Shown here piece after piece: positions 10,740-23,337 of a stretch of DNA of 64,000 nt. Source of the DNA: Lophius americanus (Eukaryota; Chordata; Actinopteri; Lophiiformes; Lophiidae); NCBI GenBank assembly GCA_037951165.1, contig JBBDHG010000009.1, positions 15,922,001-15,986,000 of the forward strand. The letters are read 5' to 3'. Below the pieces are notes generated by a model. The model worked only from the letters and a program-made list of their open reading frames with translations. It did no database searches and had not been told where the DNA came from. The stretch's first letter is position 1, and every line of letters begins with the position of its first letter. A program made the translations under genes and the position numbers.

Positions 10740-11811
10740 TGATTAAGTGTTACCTTCATTTCTTTGACATGTTTAAGTGTATATCATAAATGCACCCATG
10801 AGATTAAATCAAATTACACGGAATAGAGTATGAAATGCTTCCTCTTACCTGATCGATTTGCCAGATGTGTGTTTAAATCAGCCATTACACTAATGATAGA
10901 CTGAAGGATGATGGACTGGACATCGTTTTGAACAAAAACTACTACCAATAAGTTGCATTTCACAAAGCACAACATACACTGTTTTTGACTGAATAATGTG
11001 AAACAAGGCCCCAGTTTAGTCTTGTTATAAGGCCAAAACCAGAGTAATCCTGTAAAACAAGTCACTTAGGTAATAATTTGAATAATGGATAATTCTTCAT
11101 TTCTGACCTTTTTCTGACTGACTGAAAAATGAGTGGAACATGGAACATGGATTGGAATTGTCATTGTCTATGGAATTATATGTTGTTAGAATTTTGCTGG
11201 TAACAATTTGAGCTGGGTTTGGGTAAAATGTATTAAGAACATAAATAAATGACATTCTTTAAATTACATAATGACCAGTCTGTGACTATGATTGATATCC
11301 TCAAATCTAATTCAGAAATTATTGGAATTCTTTCTATCATGGCATGTGGAGATATTTTTAAAGTGGCATTGTGCCACGCATTACAAAGAACACAATGGTT
11401 AGTGTAAAATTTGAGTCACAATTGTCTTTTATTCCTCTTATGTAAAAAGTTAGTAGCAAACGTGATTATATATGTAACAAAATTTCCAAAAGAAGTCAGT
11501 CATCTATGGGCTACTGAGTGCATAACTGGTCAAAGTACAGTATACAAGCAAAAATAACCACAGGAAGGTAGCAATGAGAAAAAAAAAAATGCAAGAAAAA
11601 AAAATAGTGAGACCTCAGCATAGGAAAATTGTAACAGTGTCTTGCTTGTTTTAGGGCCTTAAGTCTTCAACTCTAGCACGGAACAGTTACGAATGATCAT
11701 GATTAATCACAATAATTATGATTAACCATCACATTTTTTTGATTAATTGACAACAAGACTGAAAATACTATTATTTATCGAAGCTCCCTAAAATGTATTA
11801 ATTTACTTCAC

Positions 11812-11879
<68 letters not shown>

Positions 11880-13940
11880 GCCTTCTGGTTTCTTCTTAAC
11901 TGTTTCCAATGCTCTTACTGTATTATTGTAATGCATTCTAGCTTCTATAAAACACAATGCCTTGTGTATGAATGGTGCTATATAAATAAACCGGGCTGTC
12001 CGTAACACACACACACACACACACATACATTGTGGTTCTACGACAAATGTTGGCTGCAAAACAAAAAGGTCAATTTCAAAAGGCTAATTTGAAAAATAAA
12101 TAACAAAACAACATATTAATTGCAGAACAAAATTCCACTCCACATACATTTAGTGGAACAGGAGGCTTTGGAGAGTGTGAGGTGGACAGGCAGTTTGATG
12201 TGGGCGTTTTATCAGATTGTCGTGGTAAAAGTTTAAAAATAATTTTAATCTGCTGTTGACTACCCTGCTACAACATTTCATTGCAATCGGCTCTCGGTGT
12301 TTTAAGCTATTCTGATTGCATAAGACACACAAAGAATCAAAGATTGCATAATATCCTCCAATCTTGGTGGGCAAAGGCAAAACTTAAAGCTGTAAGCACT
12401 GTTGATTGAGCCCTCAAACAACCTTGTCTGCTGATGCAGGCACCATCCTTGGGCATGATACCAGACACCGGCAGATAAACACTGTTCTGAATTATGTTAA
12501 AATATGAAAATGTCACTTACTGTGTTCTCTATATGGTCCTCGAGATCACCAAGAACGTGCACACTTTCTTCTCATAAAAGAAGCAAAGATATCACCATGA
12601 AAACGTTATACATTTAAATGTCTGTCATAAAAGGCTTCCTTTCTTTTACAAAGAGATGGCACCATCACCGCATATCTACATAATTTGTCCTCAGGGTAGG
12701 ACTCTCATTAAACATATAAAGTTTGGACTATGGATTGTGGAGTTATAAACTTCTCTTTCCTGTTAAAACATTAAAACTTGCCACATCAGCGCACTGGATA
12801 AGTCTCAAAATCTAAAGACCTGAGCCCCTCATCTGGACCCTCCTTTCCACTAAATTGCATTGACATCAGTTCAAAACTACAGTTATCCAGCTTACAAAGA
12901 GACACGCGCGCAAACAAAAGGCACTGATCACATGACCACCTTCAGCTCCTGCTGGCGAAGATAACACAAAATGATGACTATAATACTATACAAATAATAT
13001 AAACTACTTATAACTTTAAGGAGTACATGCAATACCAAGGAGAGGAGTTTTCTACAAAACAATGTAGACTCAAATTGAGATAGACTTTACTTAATTTCAC
13101 CTGAATCCCTTCACTATGACTTTTTTACAATCTGTGTCACAATTTTTCAATCATGTTTTACACTGTCTTCATTCTCATACTTCTGTTAGTATATTAAGAT
13201 TTAGTATATCATATCATATACTCAGTTGTGTAGTTGGTGAATTTCAATAGCTTAGTGCTGTCTGAAATCAAACTGCAATATGAAAACTTATGGAAAGGAT
13301 GTCTGCAATAAACGACCACAAACATCATGCCACCTTCAAAAATGTCTTCTAGCTTTCTCATTTGACTAAAACAAAATGTATTAATGCACACCATTTCATG
13401 TGACATTGGCATTTTGTGCTACAGTTCTCTACTGTAACATTCAACTCCTTGACCTTCATTTTTAGAAGTTTAAGCCCCTCCCCTTCTGCTGTAGCCATAG
13501 TGTCCAATGGTCAACCCCCAAATTATAGTTTGTATGTCATCCTCATGTTATGTGTATACTAATTATTAGGACTGGTCCATTAATTGTCAAAAGATTGCAA
13601 TTTAGATTGAGATGAATATGCAATCTCATTTCACAAGTACAATGATTCTGGAGCATTTTAATTTATACTGTACGCTGGTGTTAGATCATGTGACGCTGAG
13701 GTGCCGAAACAAAACTACAAGGCAAGCAAGACACAGATTGACGGGAGGACAAAAGCAGCCTGTCCAATTAAGAGACAAATACAAATAAATAAGTCAGATT
13801 GAAGAGGCAGCACCAGGGATGTATAAATTCACCTTAAGTCAACGCAAACTGCTCTCCTTGTGTCACATGTTGGAAAAAAGAAGAGAACCATGCATAAATC
13901 CAGGCATTCAGTTTACTGAACATGGACCACATTTCATGGT
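10740..13940. other. Intergenic AT-rich DNA with microsatellites
   Basis: No exon or named repeat recognised between the two zinc-finger genes here. It contains a (TA)n block at about 11820-11879 interrupted by TACATA, and an (AC)n block at about 12004-12025. The minus-strand frame at 11820-12059, ending in alternating Tyr-Ile, is a product of the (TA)n block. Confidence 0.6.
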
Positions 13941-13949
13941 CCAACTCAC

Positions 13950-14275
13950 TGTTATGAGCCAGGCCTGGCCCTTTAAGAAGGCGTCGTTAGGGGTAGTGTG
14001 TATGTTTGACGTGGCAATTATGGCAGTTGAAGTTTGTCGTTATAGTCACAGCAGCATGATAGCATGCTCGAGAACCCCATTCCTGTTAAAACTGTATTTT
14101 TAATGTCACTTGGAGTCACTCAGGAATAACGCTGTGTATTTATTCTGGCTGTTAAATATAAAGTGCCTGTTCTCTGCTTCAGAGTTGATCTGGCCCCTGA
14201 TTTGTTACCAACCTTGAGCCAGAGCTCAGCGAAGCGAGCTAGTGTAATATACCGGAGGTGTCATTACTACCGTTC
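13950..14275 (+). repeat. LTR-like repeat, family C, copy 1
   Basis: Starts near TGTTATGAGCCAGGCC and contains GCTGTGTATTTATTCTGGCT, GTTAAATATAAAGTG, TTGTTACCAACC and TAATATACCGGAGGTGTC. The second half has an inverted counterpart at 32625-32790 with the same order of blocks, there with a clear AATAAA. This looks like a solo LTR with the poly(A) signal mutated. The boundaries are guesses. Confidence 0.5.
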
Positions 14276-14533
14276 CAAGGCTGATAAGCCTTAGAGCTAA
14301 CATTGCATAGCACCGTTAAGTGCAACAACAGTTTAAAAAAATAATGGACAGAACAATGATCTCATTCTCAGCAAAAAGCATAAATCACGATTCTCATTTT
14401 TTGCCGAATCAGCCAGCACTACTACTTATATGTTCAAACTGGCTAGTTAAGGATGGAAGCACGTGATTTGAGATGCAAAACTTCAGTCTTGTTGGAAGTA
14501 GTCTCCTTTGCTCAATCTGAACATCTCTGTAGC

Positions 14534-14539
14534 TTTATT
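14534..14539 (-). terminator. AATAAA overlapping the stop codon of zinc-finger gene 2
   Basis: The last codons read AGT AAA TAA AGC on the minus strand, so the hexamer AATAAA contains the TAA stop (14537-14535). No other convincing hexamer was noticed before the LTR-like repeat at 13950-14275. If used, the 3' untranslated region would be extremely short. Confidence 0.35.
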
Positions 14540-17500
14540 TACTTTCACTGCTTTCTCCAGCACACTTGTGTTTTTTCATGTGAGCATGCCGAGTGAAACT
14601 TTTATTACAAACACTGCAACTAAATGGTTTCTCCCCCGTGTGGACTCTCATGTGCTGCGTCAGATTTCCACTGAATCCAAATTCTTTACCACATATGGAA
14701 CAACTAAAGGCTTTCTCCCCGGTGTGAGTTTTCATGTGCTCTCTAAGATTTCCATTTTTACCAAATTTTCTACCACACACTGTGCAACTGGAGGGTTTCT
14801 CCCCAGTGTGGATTCTCATATGTCCTCTCAGAGTCCCCTTTTGCGTAAATGTTCTACCACACACTGTGCAACTGAAGGGTTTCTCCCCTGTGTGGACTCT
14901 CATGTGCATTACCACTTGTCCTCTAAATGGAAAAGTCTTCTTACAAAATGGGCAACTGAAGCCGTTTCCTTCTGAGTGAAGTCTCATGTGAGCTGTTAAG
15001 GATTTCTTCCAGTTGTATTTTTTACCACAAATCGAGCAGCTAAATGTTTTTTCTCCTTTTTGAGTTCCACTCTGTTCCTGCAGTTGTCTCTTGGGGTTAA
15101 AGCTTGTAGAACATTCAGAGGAGCTAACAGATGTTTTTCCAGTATTACATTCTGGGTCTTTGTCATTTAGAACCGACTCGGGTTCCCTTGTCTTCTCCAA
15201 GTCACAACCACCTTCAGCCTCAGGTTCAAGGTCATTTGAAGTCTCGTCATCAGTATCTGGTCGAGAATGAATCTCTGGATTACAGGTATGGTCTTCAGTT
15301 TGATGAAATTCTGAGGACTGAGATGTCTCTTCATCATCATCATCATCATCTTCACACTTAACAATGACTGGTGTGAATGGGACCATGGTGATATCAGCCT
15401 CCTCCAGGTCTTGAAGCTGATCTCCCTCTGGACTGCTCCAGGGTTCTTCTTGCTCCTTTTTAATCTGTGGCAGCTCTGGTGGGTCATCCAGGTCCAGAGT
15501 ACTGCACTTCTGCTGCTGAGGGTGGACTTCTTTATTCACCAACATGAGCTGGACGTCTGTGGATAACAATGATATACACCTTTTAGAATGCTGTTTAAAA
15601 CCACTGAGATCCCAACTGACTCACAGTATCATTCCAGACAGCATTGGGAAACTTAAACATAAAAACATTCAAGTGAGGACAAGATCTTAAATGTGAAGGT
15701 GGATTAATTTACTTTGGATATATAAAGGAATTCTGAATCTGAAGCCTGCAAATATTTGTTGGGATAAACTAGGAACAAGGGCAAAAAAAACTGGGGAAGT
15801 AACAGAACACTTCAAACTGGTAACAGATGATAGCAGACCTCTTTTGGAGTGTAACCAAACCTTGTAGTTGGTCACACCGGTGTGCTTGAAATTTGGTAAG
15901 TCTGATTAACAGACAGAAGGTCTAGAAGTCTATTTTTGTCAGTTGTTGCATATGTGCCTGCATGTCTCTCTGCATGCGGTCACGTATAAGTCAGGACTGT
16001 GTGAATCTCCAATATTTCTTCATATGAATGACAAATTTTGAGACGATCACAACCTTAAAATAGTTCTCGTTATTATTTAATAGTCTATAATTTTGAACGA
16101 TTGACGATGATCTGGACACCAAAAGGTAAGGAGCTATTGGTGAAGATACTTTTTTGGAGTAGGGAGAACATCTGGCAAAAGTTTTTGTTTCTGTTCGATT
16201 GAGCTAGTTTTGGTTCCATGAACAACAAGCGAAGAATATGCAGAAAGCATATCTCTCAGGAAATATCTTTGTGATGTCACAAAGCATGTATGAACGATAG
16301 CAATGGAATCGCTGTGGCACTTGTCAGTCTCACTCCCTTGAAGCGCTGTAAATATTTGCAAGTGATTAAAGAAAATTGGTTTCGGTATATAGATCATATC
16401 CTCCAATGTTCACATTAGGCTTCTTTTGGTTCTGTGGTATGTTCACAGAAGGCAAAATGTCTCAAAGACGGATATTTGTCATTCAGTACAAGCTCTTCTG
16501 ATTGAGTCCTCTTTGTCAGCTAAGTGTTTCCACTTGTGATGTCCAAGCTCCTCTGCAGGCACCTTAAACAATTAACACTGGAAAGGGCAGAGCCATGTGT
16601 CTAAACATGATTTATTTGGGGACAGTTTGTGGGAAGCTGCATTGAGAAAGTTCTAAATGTCAAATGGATTAATTGCCCAGTACTACTACTAGACACCTTG
16701 TCTCTTCTTCTTCTCATCTGCCGTTTGATTTGAATTTGGTTGGGGTGGAAATAATGAAAATAATGGATCTACTGTCTGTGTCTCTGTGTTGGCCTAAGTA
16801 ATTATTCTATATTGGAGGTGTTTCTTACATGACATTGCAATGAGCCCTTGAACGCATCCAGGGCTAAAGGTTACTTCACTATTGGTAAATTCTCATGTAG
16901 TAGTGAAAAAAACACGTCTTTGGTTAAGTTCACAACTACTTAAAACCATAAAGGGAAACTGATCATTTTGAGCGATCTTGATTTAGTTCTGGATGTAGGG
17001 TCTAACACCAGTTATTTAATAGTAAGATTCAAGTTTAAGGTTATTTTTAGCTGCTGATGACAGTGTGTAATGTTTGTGTTTGATGTTAAAAACACCAGCC
17101 ATAAGGGCATAGAGCCAAAAAACATACTCTTTTAGAACTGTTTACTTTGCTGACAGGAGTAATCTGGGGAAATAGAGCTTAAAAACTCAGGATTTGAATT
17201 AGTGTTAACTGTGTCGGACAGAGTCAGGTTCGGACATGAAAACCGAAGGGCTGCTGGGTTCAGGCCAGGTTCAGTCCAGAGTCTCCCGGAGACTGTGGGC
17301 TTGGGCATAACTATTAAACAGGGCCACGCTCCGGCGTGCAGTAGGGCTGTGGGAGTTAACCCTTTTAGAGTCTACACATCTACCTGTGTTTCACACAGAC
17401 TGTTTTATTACACATGTACGTAAAAAAAATAATGCACTATTATGCAAACTGAATTGTAAGATCTTGTCAATAATCACGATCACAAATAATCAGGAATCAT

Positions 17501-19076
17501 CAAATCTCATTTTAGCAAGAATCGCCCAATCCTGTTATGTCCTCTTTAAAATAATTTGCCTATCATGCCACTGATACTTAACTGGTGAATGGAACTAAAG
17601 TTGTGCATTTTTGTAGAGTGTAATTCTAATCCATCTGCTTTATGTTATGGTACTGAGCAGACAAAGTCACAAAGGCAGTGTCACAGCGATTTAACAAAAA
17701 ACGTTCAAATACTTGGGATTTAAATCCTAAAGGGATTGTTGGGTCTTTGTTATAAACATTGTTTTTATTTACTTTTTATGTTGCACAAATTACCCTATAG
17801 TCACAGCATGCAATCTTTTGGGCATCTTTCTAATCTAATCTCTAATTTCTAATCATCTCCCTAGCTCCTGTCTCTGTCCAATATGTCATTACGTCCGATA
17901 AAACTGTCATTATTTATCCTTCTGCAAAGAAACTATGTGGAGCCTACGCACTTGAACTTTTTTCTACGTATGCTCTGGTGTAAAAATGGCGCTGAAATTA
18001 ACCATTTGTGACTGTGTTTTGAACATAAAGATAATACAGTATGATTGCCGGGCTTTCACTTCGGTCGGCTCAATCGGCTTGAATCCCCACCTTGGACCCA
18101 TAGGTGTGGAATTTGCATATTCTCCCAATGTCTTTATGGTATCAGTCCAAGTGTGTCAACTTCCTGCCAGTGTTCAAAAACATGCAGTTTAAGTGATTTG
18201 ATGCCCCTACAAATGCCTGTTGCTGTCTTTGTAAGTGGCTTGATGTCTCTTTATGTGTTGACCCTGCGATGAACGGACAACCTGTGCAGGTTGTAACAAG
18301 CGTCTTGCTGAGACCCTCCGCTGATGATGATTGCTTATAGGCCATGGCAGGAAGTCAAGTCAGTGAATAAGATGAGAGCAGGCCATACTTGTTCTTCTAG
18401 TAATAATATTTGAATATATTAAGAATTATATATTTACACATAAATGTATTATGACTGGTTATGATAATAACAGTTTACTTCATTTATCATTTATTCTTTT
18501 CCCAAGTCTTGTTTATTGGTCACTTGGTTTTAATGAACATCTTACTTAAAAAAAAAAAAGAAAGAAAATTAAATTACAAGATGGAGTATTTTTAAAAGAC
18601 ATTCACATAAATAAATAAATGAATGAATGAATAAATGGATAGCTCAAGTTGCCTTTGTCACACACTGTGGAAGGTAAGGTTTACATGTATTCTCGTTGGC
18701 TTATTTGCAGACACCTGGTTGCTTGTGTTCCTCGCGATATCTGGCAACCCTATTTAAAAGCTCACTCTGAGGTTGGTGGAGTGAAAGGAGTAAGTGCCAT
18801 CATATCTGAAGACGGACGCAAAGTTTGTACTCAACCACAACAGTACTTCAATTAACGTACCGAGTTCAATTCCAGTAGTGACCAAAAACAAAAAGTGAAC
18901 CCACCTGGTTTGCTTGAGCGGACTGGAGACTTGTGAACAGTGTCCATTAGTTTTCGTTGACGAAGAAGTTGCTCCTCGTAATCTGCTACCGTTTTTTCAA
19001 ACAGCTCAAAAATCTCTTCAGCAACCGCCGTTAGTCGTTGCTGGACGAAGGCTCTCATTGTTTTGACTTCAATCAT
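14535..19076 (-). CDS. Fish C2H2 zinc-finger gene 2 (two coding exons, 397 aa)
   Basis: Paralogue of the gene at 6104-8748 in opposite orientation; probable nuclear DNA-binding protein, no orthologue named. Exon 1, 19076-18905, encodes MIEVKTMRAFVQQRLTAVAE and a coiled-coil-like helix; donor GTGGGT, phase 1. Exon 2, 15556-14535, begins after CCACAG with DVQLMLVNKEVHPQQ, then IKKEQEEPW and an acidic run of Asp encoded by a (TCA)n repeat. Five canonical C2H2 fingers follow and a sixth atypical one (CSVCNKSFTRHAHMKKHKC), about residues 228-392. Finger helices read WKKSLTAH, FRGQVVMH, QKGTLRGH, KNGNLREH and FSGNLTQH. The first linker, HSEGNG, matches gene 1. Intron 1 is about 3.35 kb. A second in-frame ATG six codons later could be used. 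Confidence 0.87.
15557..18904 (-). other. Intron 1 of zinc-finger gene 2
   Basis: About 3.35 kb with no additional exon seen. A minus-oriented RTE-like fragment lies near 18050-18330 (TCTCCCAATGTCTTTATGGT, then CAAAAACATGCAGTTTAAGT). The rest is unremarkable AT-rich DNA. Confidence 0.7.
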
Positions 19077-21084
19077 TTCCGCAGCGGAAATATTTCCTCC
19101 AGACAGTCCGTGAAAAACAGTTTGTTGACTCTGTGTAGTTTAAGTAGATGACGTCTGTTTCCAAATACCAAGCTAAGTTAGCTTCATTAGCTTTGTTGGA
19201 CAGCTGGAGATAATTCACTTGTTTACATTTTAAGGTAAAGGAATATCACAGCTCTACTCTGAAGGCCCTAGTTGTATTGTTTGGCTCCTTGAAAAATCCA
19301 GTTTTGTTTTACTGAAGCTACAGAGTCTAGCACTTTAAGGCCAGGCGCCTTCTCTGTTTCATGTCCGGCTAGCAAGTACGCTAACTTTCTTTAGCAGCCT
19401 TAACCAATATGAGGGGACAGAATGATACTATGGCTGTGCCACCTCCCACCCACGTTTGCCTCTGATTGGTTAACACAAAGGTGATTAGTTACTTAGCCAA
19501 TCAGTGGGATGACTACACAAGAAACTTGATGCAATAAACCAATCACACGCAGAGAAGGGCAGTTCATATTGCCACCATAGTAGGATTTCTGCTTTGATTT
19601 TGAGTGCTGCTTGTTCAGTCATGCACATTGTCTCTGGTAAAAAAAAAAAGAAGAGAAATTCCTGAGTTGAAAATAATTTAGTATATCTTTCATCTTATTT
19701 CATGTTTTGTTTTTTCAAAGAGTACTTCACAAATCGAGGACTGTTTAGCACTGCATCTACAGCATCGCCACTGCTACAGATACTTTGCGTTAACACAATA
19801 ACTCAAAGAAAATTTCATGGATCATTATTCAAAATTCATACCCACATACACCTTAGTGCAAGGAATAACTGGATTGATTTTGGGAAAGGTTGGTTCTATT
19901 TTTCTGATAGTAAGAGCAGCTTTTTCCCCAAAAGTTTTCCAGCTATAATTTTGCAATTGTTGTTCCGATTCAGTCTAAATTTGGTACATCGTGTGAACAT
20001 CAAATTTTACTGTAATTGTTTATATTTTACTCACTGTCACTTCTCATTAACTTCCTATCCGTTGGTTTGATTTAGTACAAATTTGGTGCATATGAATCAA
20101 ATCGAGTGTATCTATTTTGTTCGTAGTTTTCGTTTTTTACGAAAAGTACTTTGGAAATAACTTCACGTTTAATTTGAGGAGCCCCCATTCCTTTTGTACA
20201 ACGCAAGGGATTGGAGGCTTTTTGGGGATATACTCTTCTTGTCAGGTTCAACAGCATAGCCCTAATTATTCATCTTCATCTACCTAACTCCTTCTTAAAG
20301 CATATCTGTTATACATAGACCACAAACCTTCGCCACCCCCTACCAACAAACACACGCCCACACACACACCTCATAGAGCTGTGTCTAATCACAACATCAA
20401 CCTTTAAAGTGCAATAATGCCATATAACTTGGAACAACTACATTATAACTTGCAAAAGCATTTCTTACCCAGCCTATAAAAAATTGTTTCTAACCTGATT
20501 CTAATTAAAAACTTTACTTTTTAACATTTTAAAATTCTTAACATTTTTATTTAAATCTTTGCACTTAATGGTGCTGATTTGTTTTCTTTCAAGTTTTCTG
20601 AAAAAGAAAACTTTAATTAATTGGAACAATAATAATAATGATGATGATCAATAGGGCTTCAATTTCGTGTAATTAAATTTAAGTGACTCATTTTAGGCAA
20701 AACTCAATTCACGTCCAAAAAGCAATAAAAATGATTATAGGTAATGCTTAGTTTATAGTACTATGGAGACTTTTCTCATAAGATTAAAAAAAAAAGGCAT
20801 AATTTAAGGGGCGATTTCGGATGCACCTTTTCTAGCAGTTGTTATGGGAGAGTAATGTGCTGATACGACAAACAGTTTCAGAATAATCAAAATCAAATTA
20901 ATCAAAATGATTTCTTTATTTCTAATAACAAATAATAATCTTTTAATAACAATGGACTTTTGTGCACACCTCTGCACGATATTACATGAGCATTCATGCC
21001 TGAATGGTTGGATCAGACATGTGCCCGCACACTGACAGGTCCTCATCATGCTCACGAATACAAACATGCTTACAAACACGCCGA
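19077..21084. other. Intergenic region upstream of zinc-finger gene 2
   Basis: 19077-19450 is the probable promoter side of zinc-finger gene 2; no TATA or CRE was found. 19950-20280 holds a dispersed repeat (CAGTCTAAATTTGGTACATC, then TTAGTACAAATTTGGTGCAT), related to 25640-25900 (TTCAGTCCAAATTTGCCTCA). No gene seen. Confidence 0.45.
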
Positions 21085-21260
21085 TGTAGCATTCAAACAG
21101 TTCTGCAAAGAAGAGTGGGGCAATATTCCACCAGAGCGCTGTCCGAGACGAATCTTCAGTTATGGGAAGGATTTGGTTGCAGTTGTTTCAGCTGGATGTT
21201 GCAGCAGCTTTTAGGTTTAAAGTTAAAGCCCTTTTTTAAGAGTGGTGATTTTGGTATTGG
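21085..21260 (+). mobile_element. Tc1-like transposon fragment, family C (transposase C-terminus)
   Basis: The plus strand encodes FKQFCKEEWGNIPPERC and then a KDLVAVV stretch, the C-terminal end of a teleost Tc1-like transposase, frameshifted before its stop. It belongs to the same family as the larger minus-strand copy at 34745-35600. Confidence 0.7.
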
Positions 21261-21311
21261 TTACATGTTCAGCTTGCTGAATAAAGATACAATTCGCTGA
21301 CTCTCTGTTAG

Positions 21312-21443
21312 CTGGCTCAAGTGGCTGAGGCCACCAATGAGAAGATGATGCGAACGAGACTTTTCTACAAACCTCATCTTTTCTGCACCACGTTGACAAG
21401 CATGGACCTTGACCACACCATACACAGACTGGCTGCCTTTGAA
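21312..21443 (+). CDS. Orphan 132-bp exon of unknown gene
   Basis: Has every mark of an internal exon: pyrimidine-rich acceptor CTCTCTGTTAG, exactly 44 open codons in phase 0 at both ends, and donor GTAAGTA. The reading starts LAQVAEATNEKMMRTRLFYK and ends SMDLDHTIHRLAAFE. I do not recognise the protein. It lies just after a dead Tc1-like fragment and before the chemokine, and I found no partner exon in the surrounding intergenic DNA. It could be a remnant of a lost or moved gene, a captured exon inside a repeat, or part of a gene whose other exons I missed. Confidence 0.45.
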
Positions 21444-23280
21444 GTAAGTAAGCCTTTTATTAGGAGTCCCTCCTAATTACACATTGGCGTATAACCATTA
21501 CAACAGTAAAAACATTACCGCACCCTCATAAAAATGGAACAAATATTTACATTAAACCATTAACAAAATATAAACATAATCTTAATAACTATATAAACAC
21601 ACCAACCCTCATTAATCAATACCCATAAATAATTTACATAAATATTTACATTTAGACAAGAAGATAATTCTCCCCTCCAACAGCTTCCTACTTGATATCT
21701 CCCTCCCAGAACTCGTATCAGGTGTCTGGCCCCGGGGGATTTGTTATCCACAGTACCCTTTAAATAAGTTTGATGCTTTCAAATTACGACAAAAACATTT
21801 AATTAATTAAGTTTTAATTTAATAAACAGTTTGCTGAAACAGGCACTTACTTCATTCCTTCCCTAAGTGATTTATTGCCGCAATTGAATTATCAATACGC
21901 ATTCATTCTTATATATTTATATTCACAGGTGAGAAGGATGAGCATAAATACGCATACATATATGTTTAATCGGATAACCTTCCTGATTGTGACACTGATA
22001 CTATCGCCATACCTGGTCAGTCAAAGTTTCACGTAAGTTATATTAACCTTACTGTAACAGCAGATGGGGGTTTGGCTTTACCGAATATTATCAAGAACTA
22101 CCCTCACTAATGTCTAGGTTGGTTGTCTTGGTTGATAAATGGTTGAAAAATGAATGCAGGAGAAGAGATAACGTGTGAGTGTGTTTGTGGGTATGTCAAC
22201 TACAGTAATTAACAGAATGCAATTTTTTGATCCACTCAAAACATGTGATATAAGTTACAGTAATTTCCATTGTTCCTTTTAGATGAGAACTGGACCGGGC
22301 CAGGCTTGTGGACTGAGAGTCAGGCTAGGGAATTTATAAACAGGAATCCTTAGTTAGAGTGGCGAAACAGCAAGTTAGGTAAATATCATTCAATTTTGCA
22401 AAGCTCGTATAAACAAATGAAATGAATGAAGTTAATTACTATATACAGACGCATTAATTCCAGACATTTATACAATTCTATTCTAGTAAATATGTAAATC
22501 TAAATTGTTGTCATATAATTATGGCCTTTTGAAAGCTCATTAAATACATTTGAATAGATTTTTGCACTCTCTAGCAGGTCTTATTACTAATATAGATACA
22601 AAAAGGAGAACTTATATGATGATATTAATTAGTTGTGGCTCTGGAAAATAAGTGAATTTTTTTTTGAAGGTTTCACTGATTAGATTAAATTAATGCAGGA
22701 AGACATAGTCCATTTATTTTAGTGTTGTCATTATACTCCACGCATATTATCTTGTAAAAGTAACACATTTTTCTAGTTTCTCATCATATCACTTGTAATA
22801 CATATCGTGAACTTTATTTAATTCACAATGATATATTTTTACATATATATATTATTTATTATTATATATTTTTCTACATTTAATACTGTATTAAATGAAG
22901 TAAAATTTCCATAGCGAAATGGATTCAACTGCAAGAATTGAAATGAACTTTTCCAGATTATATTTCTTTTGGCACACTTAAAAAATACACAAAAACTGAA
23001 TTATAGTTCAAAAAAATCACTCACTCTATTCTTTTAAAGCAAAAATATTTATTGGGTTCTCTTGACATAAAATGACAAGCTAATGAAATATCTCTGAGGG
23101 AGTGATGAAAAGAAAAGTAAATAAGAAAATTATAATAAATTCATGAGGAAAAAATGTGGTAATATTAAACAATAATAATGCTAGTAAATTAATTTATGTT
23201 ATTTTTAACATAGATTATATCAGCAGTTAAGAAAAAGTTGAAAATTTTGGATTTTCACATTTTTTAAATGAATGAAAAAC
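21444..23280. other. Intergenic AT-rich DNA
   Basis: No coding exon or named repeat recognised; long AT-rich stretches, especially 22400-23300. Confidence 0.5.
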
Positions 23281-23290
23281 ATTTTTTTGT

Positions 23291-23296
23291 TTTATT
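23291..23296 (-). terminator. Poly(A) signal of the CC chemokine gene
   Basis: Reverse complement reads AATAAA, 42 bases beyond the chemokine stop codon on the minus strand. Close and in the right sense. Confidence 0.55.
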
Positions 23297-23337
23297 TTTA
23301 GTACAATATTATCCAATAATACATCAAATAAAAATCA

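Noticed and set aside
11820..12059. Minus-strand frame ending in Tyr-Ile repeats
   Set aside because: Product of the (TA)n microsatellite; no start context or homology.
14508..14975. 155-codon plus-strand frame rich in Ser, Thr and Phe
   Set aside because: Antisense shadow of the finger repeats of zinc-finger gene 2.
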